From Tachypleus tridentatus (lineage: Eukaryota; Arthropoda; Merostomata; Xiphosura; Limulidae): a stretch of 64,000 bases of DNA. The position numbers and the translations under genes are program-made. The DNA lies in the NCBI RefSeq assembly GCF_004210375.1, contig NC_134833.1, positions 22,375,396 to 22,439,395 of the forward strand, written 5' to 3'. Below are positions 34,954 through 49,700 of this stretch, in pieces; the stretch's first letter is position 1; each line of letters starts with the position of its first letter. The notes beneath the pieces were generated by a model. The model made no database searches. It saw only the letters and a list, made by a program, of their open reading frames with translations, and was not told where the DNA came from.

Positions 34954-37190
34954 CATGTTCATACTTTGTTATGTATAGTTTTCATTAAATTTAGACGTTT
35001 ACCACACCTACAAATCATGTTTGCTGGCAAGCGAATAGTCGACTTTAAATACAATGTTTTTATTCCTTTATAACTAATGTTGTTTCTTTATAAATCAGAA
35101 TTAAAGTTGACAGTGAGAGATTAATCAACCTACTTACATACTTACATTTTAATAATATTATAAGATATCTAAATGTCATGTCTACTTTGCTTAGGATCGT
35201 AAATGAGACCACATTTTAATAACAGGTGAAGAAAAACTCTTGAAAAGATGTGTAGTAAGACACGAAAGTTTAGATTCAGTTACCATTAAAAAAAAAAAAG
35301 AGTATTATTGTAATAAACAATTACAATATACTATAAAAACAATGTGAAGTTAAGCTTTTAAGGTGAAAAAAAAAACCCACAAAACAACAGATACGCCCAG
35401 TGTCCTTCAAGTATAAAGAGGTGTACTAGTTAAGATGGACCTTGAAAATTACAGGTAAAGGTATCGTTGGGACTTTTTTCTCCTAAGATAGCTGACGTCA
35501 AGACCGGATAGGTGCTCAGTGATTGGCTGAAATACTAAATACTAAAGTTCTTCAAATACTAAAGAACTTGTCCCAATACTTCTGCTCTACGGTCTAACGA
35601 TTAAGAAACGTACATCATTCTGGGAAGTATTTGAAATACGCATGCGTTCTGTAAAATGCATCATTAAAAATAAGTCCTTGAATCTTTCAAAGTCAAATAA
35701 AAATGCTATTTGCACTTTGATTCACGTTTCTAATTTTATTTCGTAATATAGTTACTTGAGTCACCTTAATCTAAAAATTGGGGACTGTATGATAATTCCA
35801 GAACAAGGTTAACCCTAAATTTTTCACATTACATACGTGTGTTCGATTATGCACAATTAGACTTGTTATTGTTGTAGTCATTTTTAATAAAAGATGTTCT
35901 AAAATTTTTCTTTTATTCGTATTTGAACTATATCGAGGAAAGAAGAAAATCTGTTGAATTTCCGTATACATACATTTTAAAACACAATATTCATGTAATT
36001 ATCCATTTGTATAAGTAACTATTTCCACGCTTACTAGCAATGTTTTATCAGCGCATGCGCAAATCAAATAATTGTTTCTAGAACTCGTAAGGTTTAGGAC
36101 ATCTGCCGAAGTTTCTTTGTATGTGTTAACACTCTGAATATTTATGTTTAAATTCCGATAATTTCTGAATGCTGTAGTTATTGGCCAATAATCTTCTAAA
36201 TAAATTCTGTCTGAGCATTCTTGTCCGTCGCCTCTGACCTCTTTGTAAAACTAAATTCCGGGGTATGATTCTCGCGGTGTGAACGAAAGTATAGTTCATT
36301 TTTCTGTTTTGTGCTTAAGAATTGTTGTCGTGTCTCTGATTATACCTAAAAGTTGTATTTAAAAAAAAAGATCTAAATCTGTTCATATCTTCGCGTTCAA
36401 AACATGTTGATGGTACAGCAGTATCAATATTAATTTTTTATTTCCAAGTAGCAGGATAAGTTAGGGTTAAGATAAATTAGGGTTAAATGATTTTTCCAGA
36501 ATTAATACTGTCTATAAAACACTGATAGATTCGCACACCAAAAGTAACTTGTTTTGTGTAATTGTTCAATAAATAAAATTAATCAGTTAGTTAGATAAAC
36601 ACAAGGTGTAACGTATTAGGGAATTAGAGAACGGTTAGTTTCTGTCACAAAGCCAGTGATTTTGATACGTACATGTATGTGTCACACAAAATGAAGTAAT
36701 AATTAATTATTATTTTAAATTTCTATTTACAGTGCTATTTGTATGTAATAAATTTTATATGCTAGTGTAAAATATGTATTTTTTGTATATATATATGCAA
36801 ATTTATATTTACAGTTACGTTGCTAAGCAACCTGTGTCATATACATGCGTGTTTTTTTTCTTTTGTCTTTAAGGAGTGAAGATTCGTTTAATATCTTTAT
36901 GATTGTAGTTTAGTTGTAAACTATGTGTCAGATACGAACTAACATTGCTAACTATTTGGACATTTAATAATTAGGTTAAGTCTTATCCAATTTTACTCTG
37001 TGTGATATTTTTCATAGCATGTCATTTTACACGAACAATATCACAGGTCTTAACAGTGACTTCTTTCTTACACGACTGTCAGTTTAATAAATCAATTATA
37101 CTCACACTTTTAAAGTTACATTACGATAACCTAAAACTAATAGTGACGTCAAAATAGACAACGTTTCGAGGTGCAATAAACGTTGTCTCT
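34954..37190. other. Unique AT-rich sequence upstream of the peroxidase coding exon
   Basis: No SINE or tandem repeat was recognised in 2.2 kb, which is unusually long for this window. A short TA run lies at 36788-36796. No coding exon with splice signals was seen. It may hold regulatory sequence. Confidence 0.4.
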
Positions 37191-37207
37191 TTCTCTTTGT
37201 TTTACAG

Positions 37208-37307
37208 GAAATAGTAATGAAAAGAATATTGTCAAATTTGGTTATTGTTCTATTTTTCACTTCTACGTTCACTGTTCATGGATTGAAAAAGAGAAAGAAA
37301 CGACAAG
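37208..37307 (+). CDS. Peroxidase exon 1: signal peptide and polybasic motif (ATG at 37217)
   Basis: The acceptor TTGTTTTACAG ends at 37207 and the ATG follows at 37217. It encodes [20 protein letters not shown] then [10 protein letters not shown] and ends in phase 1 before GTAGGATAAC. The 3' end of the exon is itself the first unit of the tandem array that follows, so exon end and 5' splice site have been multiplied downstream. If the intron is retained, the frame meets TAG at 37343. Confidence 0.88.
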
Positions 37308-37488
37308 GTAGGATAACAGTGTTGTGTATATATATATATATATAGAGAGAGAAAGAAGCGATAAGGTAGGATAACAGTGTGGTGTATTTATATATATATA
37401 TAGAGAAAGAATCGACAAGGTGGGATAACAGTGTTGTATATATATATAGAGAGAGAAAGAAGCGACAAGGTAGGATAACAGTGTTGTG

Positions 37489-37520
<32 letters not shown>

Positions 37521-37669
37521 AAGAAGCGACAAGGTAGGATAACAGTGTTGTGTATATATATATATATAGAGAGAAAGAAGAAAGAAACGACAAGGTAGGA
37601 TAACAGTGTTGTGTATATATATATATATAGAGAGAGAAAGAAGCGACAAGGTAGGATAACAGTGTTGTG

Positions 37670-37709
<40 letters not shown>

Positions 37710-40700
37710 AAGAAGCGACAAGGTAGGATAACAGTGTTGTGTATATATATAGAGAGAGAAAGAGAGAAAGAAGCGATAAGGTAGGATAACAGTGTGGTGT
37801 ATTTATATATATATAGAGAGAAAAAAAGAATCGACAAAGGTGGGATAACAGTGTTGTATATATATATATAGAGAGAAAGAAGCGACAAGGTAGGATAACA
37901 GTGTTGTGTATATATATACAGAAAGAGAGATAGAAAAAAAAAAAACGACAAGGTGGGATAACAGTGTTGTGTATATATATGTATATATATAGAGAGAAAA
38001 GAAGCGACAAGGTGGGATAACAGTGTTGTGTATATATATATACAAGAAAGAGATAGAAAGAAACGACAAAGGTGGGATAACAGTGTTGTGTATATATATG
38101 TATATATATATAGAGAAAGAAGCGACAAGGTAGTGGGATAACAGTGTTGTGTATATATATATATATATATATAGAGAGAGAAAAGAAGCGACAAAGGTAG
38201 GATAACAATTGTGATGATGTATATATATATAGAGAGAGAAAAGAAACAAAGGTAGGATAACAATGTTGTGTATATATAGAAAAAGAAGAAAAAGACAAAA
38301 TGGGATAACAATGTTGTTGTATATATAGAAAAGAAAAGAAAACAAGGTAGGATAACAATGTTGTGTATATATAGAAAGAGAAAGAAGCGACAAGGTAGGA
38401 TAACAATGTTGTGTATATATAGAAAGAGAAAGAAGTGACAAGGTAGGATAACAGTGTGGTGTATTTATATATATATAGAGAGAAAGAAGTGACAAGGTAG
38501 GATAACAATGTTGTGTATATATATACAGAAAGAGAGATAGAAAGAAACGACAAGGTAGGATAACAGTGTTGTGTATATATGTATATATATAGAGAGAAAG
38601 AAGCGACAAGGTAGGATAACAGTGTTGTGTATATATATACAGAAAGAGAGATAGAAAGAAACGACAAGGTAGGATAACAGTGTTGTGTATATATATGTAT
38701 ATATATAGAGAGAAAGAAGCGACAAGGGTAGGATAACAGTGTTGTGTATATATATGTATATATATATATATAGAGAGAAAGAAGCGACAAGGTAGGATAA
38801 CAGTGTGATGTATATATATATATATAGAGAGAGAGAAAGAAGCGACAAGGTAGGATAACAATGTTGTGTATATATAGAAAGAGAAAGAAGCGACAAGGTA
38901 GGATAACAATGTTGTGTATATATAGAAAGAGAAAGAAGCGACAAGGTAGGATAACAATGTTGTGTATATATAGAAAGAAGAAAGCGACAAAGGTGGGATA
39001 ACAATGTTATTGTATATATAGAAAGAGAAAAGAAAGCGACAAAGGTGGGATAACAATGTTGTGTATATATATATGAAAGAAAAGAAGTGACAAAGGTAGG
39101 ATAACAGTGTGGTGTATTTATATATATATAGAGAGAAAGAAGTGACAAGGTAGGATAACAATGTTGTGTATATATAGAAAGAGAAAGAAGCGACAAGGTA
39201 GGATAACAGTGTGGTGTATTTATATATATAGAAAGAGAAAGAAGTGACAAGGTAGGATAACAGTGTGGTGTATTTATATATATATAGAGAGAAAGAAGTG
39301 ACAAGGTAGGATAACAGTGTGCTGTATATATATATACAGAGAGAAAGAAGCGACAAGGTAGGATAACAATGTTGTGTATATATAGAAAGAGAAAGAAGCG
39401 ACAAGGTAGGATAACAATGTGGTGTATATATAGAAAGAGAAAGAAGTGACAAGGTAGGATAACAGTGTGGTGTATTTATATATATATAGAGAGAAAGAAG
39501 TGACAAGGTAGGATAACAGTGTTGTGTATATATAGAAAGAGAAAGAAGTGACAAGGTAGGATAACAGTGTGATGTATATATATATCTAGAGAAAGAAGAA
39601 AGCGACAAGGTGGGATAACAATGTTGTGTATATATAGAAAGAGAAGAAGCGACAAAGGTGGGATAACAGTGTGGTGTATTATATATATAGAAAGAGAAAA
39701 GAAAGCGACAAGGTAGGATAACAATGTTGTGTATATATAGAAAAAAAAAAGAAGCGACAAGGTGGGATAACAGTGTTGTGTATATATATATATATAGAGA
39801 GAAAGAAGTGACAAGGTAGGATAACAGTGTTGTGTATATATATATATATATAGAGAAAGAAGTGACAAGGTAGGATAACAGTGTTGTGTATATATAGAAA
39901 GAGAAAGAAGTGACAAGGTAGGATAACAGTGTGCTGTATATATATATACAGAGAGAAAGAAGCGACAAGGTAGGATAACAATGTTGTGTATATATAGAAA
40001 GAGAAAGAAGCGACAAGGTAGGATAACAATGTGGTGTGTATATATAGAAAGAGAAAGAAGTGACAAGGTAGGATAACAGTGTGGTGTATTTATATATATA
40101 TAGAGAGAAAGAAGTGACAAGGTAGGATAACAGTGTTGTGTATATATAGAAAGAGAAAGAAGTGACAAGGTAGGATAACAATGTTGTGTATATATAGAAA
40201 GAGAAAGAAGTGACAAGGTAGGATAACAGTGTGCTGTATATATATATACAGAGAGAAAGAAGCGACAAGGTAGGATAACAATGTTGTGTATATATAGAAA
40301 GAGAAAGAAGCGACAAGGTAGGATAACAGTGTGGTGTATTTATATATATAGAAAGAGAAAGAAGCGACAAGGTAGGATAACAATGTTGTGTATATATAGA
40401 AAGAAAAAGAAGCGACAAGGTAGGATAACAGTGTTGTGTATATATATATATAGAGAGAGAGAGAAAGAAGCGACAAGGTAGGATAACAGTGTGCTGTATA
40501 TATATAGAGAGATAGAGATAGAAAGAAGCGACAAGGTAGGATAACAGTGTGCTGTATATATATATATAGAGAGAAAGAAGTGACAAGGTAGGATAACAAT
40601 GTTGTGTATATATATATAGAGAGAGAGAGAGAAAGAAGTGACAAGGTAGGATAACAGTGTGGTGTATTTATATATATGTTAACTTAAGGACGATAATAAA

Positions 40701-43700
40701 CTGAAAGGTTTTTTTGCTGCACGCTCAGTATTAATGACTAAACGTCCTCGTCAGTCTGCTTGCTAGCATTAAAAAGTCTTCTTGTTTCACTTACTGCACT
40801 CACCGGAATCACTTACTAGTGATACTGAACCTAAACCATAATTTCCAGTTGTCTCTAATGTTTGTCTGTAGCTACGAGATACAAAAATCATTTAATATTA
40901 TTAGTAACGAGCTCCCTACAATTAACTCTTTGAGTTAATGGACTGTTGAGCTGCTCTGTTAAGTTAATATTATCTGTCAGTTGTAATCGTTACTACATTT
41001 ATAGGTAAATAAAAGGAGGGCTAAGTTACTTTGCAGTTACGTCACTGACTTTAATTAGCCAATGAGAGAAACTGGTTCTTTCATTCTTTAAGCTAAGACG
41101 TTGTTGTTGTTTTTTTAATTTTAGCTACAATTGCTGAATGCGGTGATTCGCGCTACGTCAGTTATAGTTTAGGATGTCAGTATTTTAAATTACATTAATT
41201 TAGCCATCGGTAAAGTATCTTTTCGTGTGTTTTAATAAACATGTAAACAGAAACACTTCAGCTAACATCAGATAACGAAGTTTGTGTTATGGCCAGCTGA
41301 ATAATTTTGAACAATGTCAACACAGTTACCATCAAAATATACGTATATTCAGAAAGTAAGAATGAATTACTCTTTATTTAGAAATACGTTAGTACACCTT
41401 CGTAGTTTTATATTTCGCGGGATATTATCTTTTTAATCTTTAGAAATGTTATTGTAACACTTACAATGCTTCAATTTCAAGAATAGTAGTGAAATCGCTG
41501 ACTCTAGTCGTCTGATGCTTTGCTGTGAAATATATGTATTATTTTATAAGTTACTGGTTACATGTGAGTGATTGTTGGATGTAAGATAATAAGTGTTATT
41601 GACCACACGTGTATGATTGTTGTACATAAAACAAAGAGTGTTATTGGTCACACGAGTATGATTGTTGTACATCAGACAAAGAGTGTTATTGGTCACACGT
41701 GTATGATGGTTTTACACAAGTCAAAGAGTGTCGGTTCGGCATGGCCAGCTGGTTAAGGCATGTGACTTATAATCTGAGGGTCGCGAGGTCGAATCCTGGT
41801 CACACTAAACATTCTCGTCCTTTCAGCTGTGGGGGCGTTATAATGCGACAGTTAATCCCACTATTCATTGGTAAAAGAGTAGCCCAAGCGTTTGCGGTGG
41901 GTGGTGATGACTAGCTGCCTTCCCTGTAGTCTTACACTGCTATATTGGGGACGGCTAGCGCAGATAGCCCTCGTGTAGCAATGCGCAAAATTAAAAAAAC
42001 AAACAAACAAAGAGTGTTATTGGCCACATGTGTATGATTGTTGAACGTAACATAAAGAGTGTTATTGGCATCATGTGTATGCGTGTTTTACATAAGATAA
42101 AGATTATTATTGGCCACACATATGTGATAGCTGTTTATAGGACAAAAAAATAACTGCTGAATGTGTTCACTTAACATAAATTAACCTAGTGTCTCTCTGA
42201 AATGTCCAAGTGTTTATGTTTCATTGAAGAATCCATTCAAGTTTTTCTTTTCCTTTATTTCAAACTTGTTTTTCCTTTCCTTACGGCTGGTCACCTCCAA
42301 CTTCCAACTGTCGTAAAGTTGATTCAGTCCAAGCATTCGTCTCAGAACTGATATAAATATTCAAATAACAACAGTCTATCTTTCGTCGTTTGTAATAAAC
42401 AGTGTGAGAAAACAGAAAAAGAGCAGGTTTTACTGAATGTAAAAGTATAACATAGTGAAGTATATAGCCTCAGTATTAAAGCTTTTTACAGGTGTTGGTA
42501 TATTCTAATATGGCCGCTAGGGGTGTAGTGCTACTTGCAGTTAAACATAGCTCTGGCTAAGGGAGAAACATTTTACAAGCTAGCTGGTTACTAACCCTGA
42601 ACTTCTTCAAGAACTTAATAACAGGATCTTATGAGGCGTCTTCTTCATTCACAAATTCTTTATTCAGCAAATATACCCAGATGTCCACCAGGTGACGTTG
42701 GTTCACTTCCACTCCAGTTTGGGAGCGGAATTACCCGTTGTAGAACGACAAGTTTTCAACGCGTCAGTGTCCACGTGAAACAAACCTATGGTATAAAAAT
42801 GTTTTATTCTATTGGTCCACTTTTTCTTTAATGCATATTTATTTTATTTTTCTCACACACGTTTGACGTTAAAACAAATAAAATATTTTCCTAAACAACA
42901 AGCAGGAACTACAGAATTAGTTCAGTAATGTCTCCTTCGAGAAGAAGTTTCTAACCCTAACTCTCTGGGGAATATTTAAACTCCAAGTGACTTATGTAGA
43001 TACAACTGAAAATGTGTGGGTTACACGATTCACAGACCACTGGGTTATTTTCCACAACTAGACTCGATCTCTTCCAGGTTTTGTAGAAGCTAGATTTAAA
43101 AGTATGATTAATTTCAGGAAAACTAACTATACTTTTTGAAGAGTATCAGGTAACCTACAAAGTTCTGTAACCTAAATCTTCATACAGGATTAGAACACAC
43201 ATTTTTATAAACTGTTATAAATCAAATTTTCATAAATGATTATAATCCAAATTTTCATAAATGATTATAATCCAAATTTTCATAAACTATTATAACCCAG
43301 ATTTTCATAAACGGTTTGAAACTAAATTTTCAGAAACGATTATAACCCAAATTTTCATTAATTATTATGAGCTAAATTTTCATAAACAGTTGTAACCCAA
43401 TTTTTTTTATAAATGATTATAACCCAAATTTTCATAAACTATTATAAACGGTTGTAACCCAAATTTTCATAAACTATTACAAACGGTTGTAACCCAATTT
43501 TTCATAAATGATTATAACCCAAATTCTCATAAATGATTATAACCCAAATTCTCATAAAATAGTATACACTAAATTTTCATAAAGGGTTATAACCCAAATT
43601 TTCATAAACTATTTTAAGCAAAATTCTTATAAACTATTATAATTGGAATTTTCATAAAGGATATAATTCTTAGAGAGGATACATTTGACATTTCTCATTT

Positions 43701-46700
43701 GATTTTTATGAGACCGATACTCCTAATAAGGAATATATCTTCGATAAATTAGGATATATATAAAATAAATCTAACGATATAATTATCCCAAAAGCATACA
43801 AGTTTTTCCTATTCGATCTATTATTTACTTTAGTTAGAAATTCTTATTGATTTTTTCCGCGCTTTGTTGTATAACATATGATAAATTGAACATATAACCT
43901 AAATACCTAATACAGGTGTATTACATTATATCAATAGACGTAACTAGTTATGCCATAGTTCGATCAGATCGCGGACCGGCATGGCCAAGCGTGTTAAGGC
44001 GTGCGACACGTAATCTGAGGATTGCGGGTTTGCATCCCGATCGCGCCAAACATGCTCGCCCTTTCAGCCGTGGGGGCGTTATAATTTTACGGTCAATCCC
44101 ACTATTTGTTGGTAAAAGAGTAGCCCAAGAGTTGGCGGTGGGTGGTGATGACTAGCTGCCTTCCCTCTAGTTTTACACTGCTAAATTAGGGACGGCTAGC
44201 ACAGATAGCCCTCGACCAGCTTTGTGCGAAATTCAAAAAACAAACAAACAAACAAACATGCGATCAGATCGCATTTGGCTTACTTTCATCGTCTTCATAA
44301 ATGTAATCAAACTGAGGTTTTGTATAAAAATATATAACTTTGTGTATACTGTGGTGCACTTAAAGTGATATAATTCACTAGATATTGAGAGACGTTCCTT
44401 CATCATTGGTATTTTCGTACACTTATCCCTACAAATGTCCATAATTATTAAGTAAAAAAAAATGCCTGTGTTGAAATTGAGAAATAATTCATTACAACAT
44501 GTGTCCCAGAAATATGATAAATTGTGAAAGTTTTAGGGCATCACGTCTTGAGAACAGTGGAAAGACTTTTCACCCCTTTGGGAGTACTCCAGAAGAAAGT
44601 AGGTCCACCTTTGGCGTTAACCACAGTCTGAATCCGCTAGCGAAACTCGTCACCAACTTTAGGTGCACACCTTTTGGCAAAAGATCGCCACTCTTCTTAC
44701 AAAGCACTTCCAAACGTAATCAGGCGTTGGGGTCTGAACCAAATTTGGGTCGGAAGCCTGGGCGCTCTTTGTTTTAAACCACTATTAGAGGACACGACAT
44801 GCAGTATAACATAATGAGTTATTATGTTCAAAGACGTTTGATCATTTCTCAGGTAATTCCATGAATGCATGCGACAAAGCATTTTTCAGACTTTACAATC
44901 CTATCAAAACTGATACTAATATATCAAGTTTAAACCAATTAAAGCAAAGCAATTACATTAACTCGTCGTTCCTTGCAATGACCTTATATCCGAAGTACCT
45001 TCCAAGTCGTTGTCAAACCTAAACGAACCTTTCAAAAGAAATAAAACAATATCTTGATGGCTTTTATTTATCCTTTCTTTTAATTTTTATGCTCAAGCAC
45101 TCACGAAATCCAATGTTTTGAGTTCATGGGAAGAGTAAGTGGTTCATGTGATGTAATCTTTCTGTGGGACCTACCAACACAGATCTTCTGTGTGTTGTTC
45201 TCAGCTGTTACTAAAGCTCTTAGTGTTCGACTTCAGGTGTAATTTCTTGACCAATGAGAATTTTATTTTAGGTGACTACACTGATATTACACATTGCCAT
45301 TTCCAAAATATTCAAATATGTTTTCAGAACGTTATCCACAGTGCATATGAGTGAAATATTTCGCTCACGAATATCTCTAACTTGGTATCTAATAATTCTT
45401 TCCTTTTGAATTTGTGAACTATTTTCCTCGAAGTATCTTGACTTCAACTAGTTCTTAATTTCACTTTGACAGTAGAGGGTCTAAGGTTGTGGGGGGACAG
45501 GGGCTTATAACTTTTGTGGGCCCTATATCCCATCTAATTTAACATAGAATAAAATTATCAATGGGCCCCCATTAAGACCGTGGGCCCTACGGATGAGCCC
45601 CCTCTAGCCCCTACCTAAATACGCCAATGTAGCTGGGATATTAGTCTCATTTTTAGTTCGCGCCCGCGTCGCGCCAAACATGCTCGCCCTCCCAGCCGTG
45701 GAGGCGTTATAATGTGACGGTCAATCCCACTTTTCGTTGGTAAAAGAGTAGCCCAAGAGTTGGCGGTGGGTGGTGATGACTAGCAGCCTTCCCTCTAGGC
45801 TTACACTGCTAAATTAGGGACGGCTAGCACAGATAGCCCTCGAGTAGCTTTGTGCGAAATTCCAAAACAAACAAACAAACAGTATGTAGGCTTAAGACGA
45901 ACACAGTAGTTTTCCTTTGCTACGTAAGGTTTACCAGATACTATAGCAACACTGTACTGTTTCACTTATAATTACATAAACTCCACTTCATCATAAAACT
46001 TTGTATTCTTTGCTGTTATGCTTAAATGTTAATATTTTCTTCTACTTTGAACTTATCAAAAAGCATTCGATTTTCTTAACTGAGACTGAATGAATTTATT
46101 AATTCACAAAATATTTCTGTTATTTTGTAAGATATTCTGCTTTATTTTAGTATTCTCCGACAAATGATTTTCTAATCTGAATTAGCTTTCACGGCCTGGC
46201 ATGGTCAGGTGGGTTAAGGTGTTCGACTCGTAATCCGAGGGTCGCGGGTTCGAGTCCCCATCACACCAAGCATGCTCGCCCTTTCAGCTATGGGGGCGTT
46301 ATAATGCGACGGTCAATCCCACTATTCATTGGTAGAAGAGTAGCCCAAGAGTTGGCGGTGTGTGGAGATGACTAGCTGCCTTCCTTCTAGCCTTACACTA
46401 CTAAATTAGGGATGGCTAGCTCAGATAGCCCTTGAGTAGCTTTGCTCGAAATTAAAAACAAACAAACAAATTCACTTTCATCTATAATTAATTTTCTAAA
46501 CAGAAGGATACACCGTATTAAGTAAACAAACAACTAAATATGATTTAAAACACAAGAGCTTAATAATAAAACTAAAGATCAAACCTTAATATAAAGAATC
46601 TACAACATAAGTATATTTGTTTTATATTTGAAACTTCTAAATAAATATAATCATGAATTTTTGGGTTTCTTTCTTTGAAGAGCTCTTATAATTTTGAGTT

Positions 46701-49700
46701 ATTAATATTTTTGCTTTTACAATAATAATAATATTAAAATACATATCTTATATATAACTGATATAAAATATTACGTAAAGAAAACTCTTGTATTCTATAT
46801 ACAATATGCAATAATGAAACATCCTGAACTCTAAAGCGCACTGATGCTTTAACTTACCAAGTATGATATTTGTTTCTTAAGTAATTATATATTATTATTT
46901 GTAATATTTTGTCTCTGTTTGGTAAAAACACTTTACATTTTTTTGAACAATGTATTTTATTATTCATGGAGAAAATTACATAAAACTAATTCCTAAATGT
47001 TTTTATTTATATACAATGAACTTCAAATTATTTATAATGGCGTTTGTAAATCAAATGTTGCATCAATGTCTTCTTTTTTCGCTTAGTGAACTTACTATTG
47101 TTTATCTATCGTCATAATATTCTAGGTATGTATGAATAATATTGTTAACTTGTTGTCATGAAATGCTAGTTGTGTATCAATAATATTGTTAACTTGTCAT
47201 GAAATGCTAGTTGTGTATGAATAATATTGTTAACTTGTCATGAAATGCTATTTGTGTATCAATAATATTGTTAATTTATTGGCGTGAAATGCTATTTGTG
47301 TATAAGTAATATTGTTAACGTATTGTAATGAAATGCTAGTTGTGTATCAATAATATTGTTAACTTGTCATGAAATGCTAGTTGTGTATCAATAACACATT
47401 TGTTTCTTTACTTTTAATTAAATACTAGGTGTTTATCTATAATATAATTCCAATTAATGTAAATTAGGACTGTGTTTCATCCAGTTTCTCATTCTGTAAA
47501 TAATTTTAGATAAGCTAATAATTCAAACAAATGAAATGGTGTTCTGTCCAGTCTGATAATGTAGACTAAAGTAAGAACAGGACAGTATATATTGCGCAGT
47601 AACGGACATAGACATAAAAAAAAAAGTTAAGAAAATAAGAGAAGGTGTCACACGTCATAACCGTAATGTGTTGTGGTCGTGATTGAAATGTTATCTACTT
47701 CAATCAAGGTGTCACACGTCATAACCGTAATGTGTTGTGGTCGTGATTGAAATGTTATCTACTTCAATCAAGGTGTCACACGTCATAACCGTAATGTGTT
47801 GTGGTCGTGATTGAAATGTTATCTACTTCAATCAAGGTGTCACACGTCATAACCGTAATGTGTTGTGGTCGTGATTGAAATGTTATCTACTCATTCCTAG
47901 TTTACATAATTATGTTGAATTATAAAACGCCTTCATTAATTACTACTTGGTTATAAATTTTAAGTAAAAGCTTGTTTGTGTTGTTCTTATAGCTTTCGAC
48001 ATCTTTTGAAATGTTTTTTTGTGTGTAATTTTATGTTTAATGTCAAACTAACTGGATTCATTGCAGATTTAGGGTTCGATGCTCCCGTCATTTTTCCCGA
48101 ACAGAGTGAACCTTTGGAAGAAGTGTCTTGTACCACGTCCAAAGGAGCTCAGGGAACCTGTAAACACCTAACTAGCTGTGTGTTTACCTTTGATAGTGTG
48201 GATGATCTAGAAACGTCAACGTGTCGTCAGAGCAACAACGACATCGGCATCTGTTGTGCTGATCAACCAATTTCTTCAAGACAAGCTCCAAGTACTTGAT
48301 ACACATTTCTATATATCTCTGTTGACACACGCAAAAACATGTAACAAATAATTATTTTGTGTTAAAAGTTAAGTTAACGCTTTTAAGTTTATTTCTGTAC
48401 ATATAAAGATGAGTTGTCTGTCTGGTCTGAGTAGTTCTTGTGAGAAATTGGTTTAACTAATTTCGATGACGTTTGGTAGAGGAAGTTAGGTGGACTTTCA
48501 AATATTGAACTTAAATGCATAAGTAATCGGACTACTGGTTTGTGTTTCACAACCATTTAAATTTTATCGAGTTAATGCAGCACATCATGGCTTAATACCA
48601 CCCTGACGGACAGCTCATGTGCTATGGCTTAAAATAATGGGAAGGGTGGCATAAGTTCCCCTTTTATAGTCTGATCTTTAGTTCTGAAATTTACTTCTGT
48701 CAGTATAGTTATAAAATGTAAACATTGTTTTTAGATTTACTTTATAGACTCTGCTATGTGGGCGTTCTTTTGGGAGTAACTTATGGCTAAAATCTTTTGT
48801 ATGTGGGCGTCCCTTTGGAAGTAACTTATGGCTAAAATCCTCTGTATGTGGGCGTCCTTTTGGAAGTAACTTATGGCTAAAATCCTCTGTATGTGGGCGT
48901 CCTTTTGGAAGCAACTTATGGCTAAACTCCTCTGTATGTGGGCATCCTTTTGGAAGTAACTTAAGGCTAAAATCGAATTTTATATAGATAACAAAAATAA
49001 AGAATGTATTGTTGCTTTTAGGTTTCTGTAGGTATTCGTTCTCTATTGTGAATTTCCTCAGGAGGTTATAATGTTTAATATATCAATATTTTTATTATCG
49101 TACTTTGAAAATCGACGTTGTTTTATGAGATACCAGAATCTCTTAAAGTGGCCAATCATTGTGTGATATTGTTGGGTTTAAGGCAGAAAATATCGTTGAC
49201 AGTGAGGGTAGCCATCTAACAAAATAATAGCTTCTGATCTTTATATCTAAGAAAAAAAATATTTAATTACTTGTACGAGTTAATTTCTATTAATATAACT
49301 TAAACATATATTGATATATTTTGTTATTAAATGATTGTACATGCATACAGTGAGTTGTTATTCTAACTTGGACAAGAATAAGAACTCAAAAGACGAAATT
49401 TATTTGTGATGTACCGTCAGAAATATTTCATGTGAAGGATTTACCAGCATAACTGATAGTAAAGTAAAAAAAAAATTAATTTATTCTTATATAGGTCTGC
49501 AAATTTAAACTTCTTAAAAGTTATTTTGGTTTTAATCACGGATTTTCCATCAATCATTCAGTTTTACAGACTTCGAAAACAATATTTATTTATTTATTAA
49601 TCATCTAAGAATTTTTTTACAAATCGGGAAGAAACCATTTTACTATAATAAAAAAAAATGTTTACCATGCTGGATATTTTTATTATTATGCTTGTTATGT

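Noticed and set aside
37269-40644. Minus-strand open frames up to 927 codons made of [18 protein letters not shown]-type repeats
   Set aside because: They come from the tandem array; the unit composition gives no stop in several frames. No start context, splice sites or known domain.
44499-44777. Plus-strand 92-codon frame
   Set aside because: It looks like the antisense of a decayed transposon segment; there is no firm motif.
5287-46470. Many tRNA-like segments with a good B box
   Set aside because: They are heads of SINE-A copies followed by the same body and tail; the acceptor stems pair poorly.
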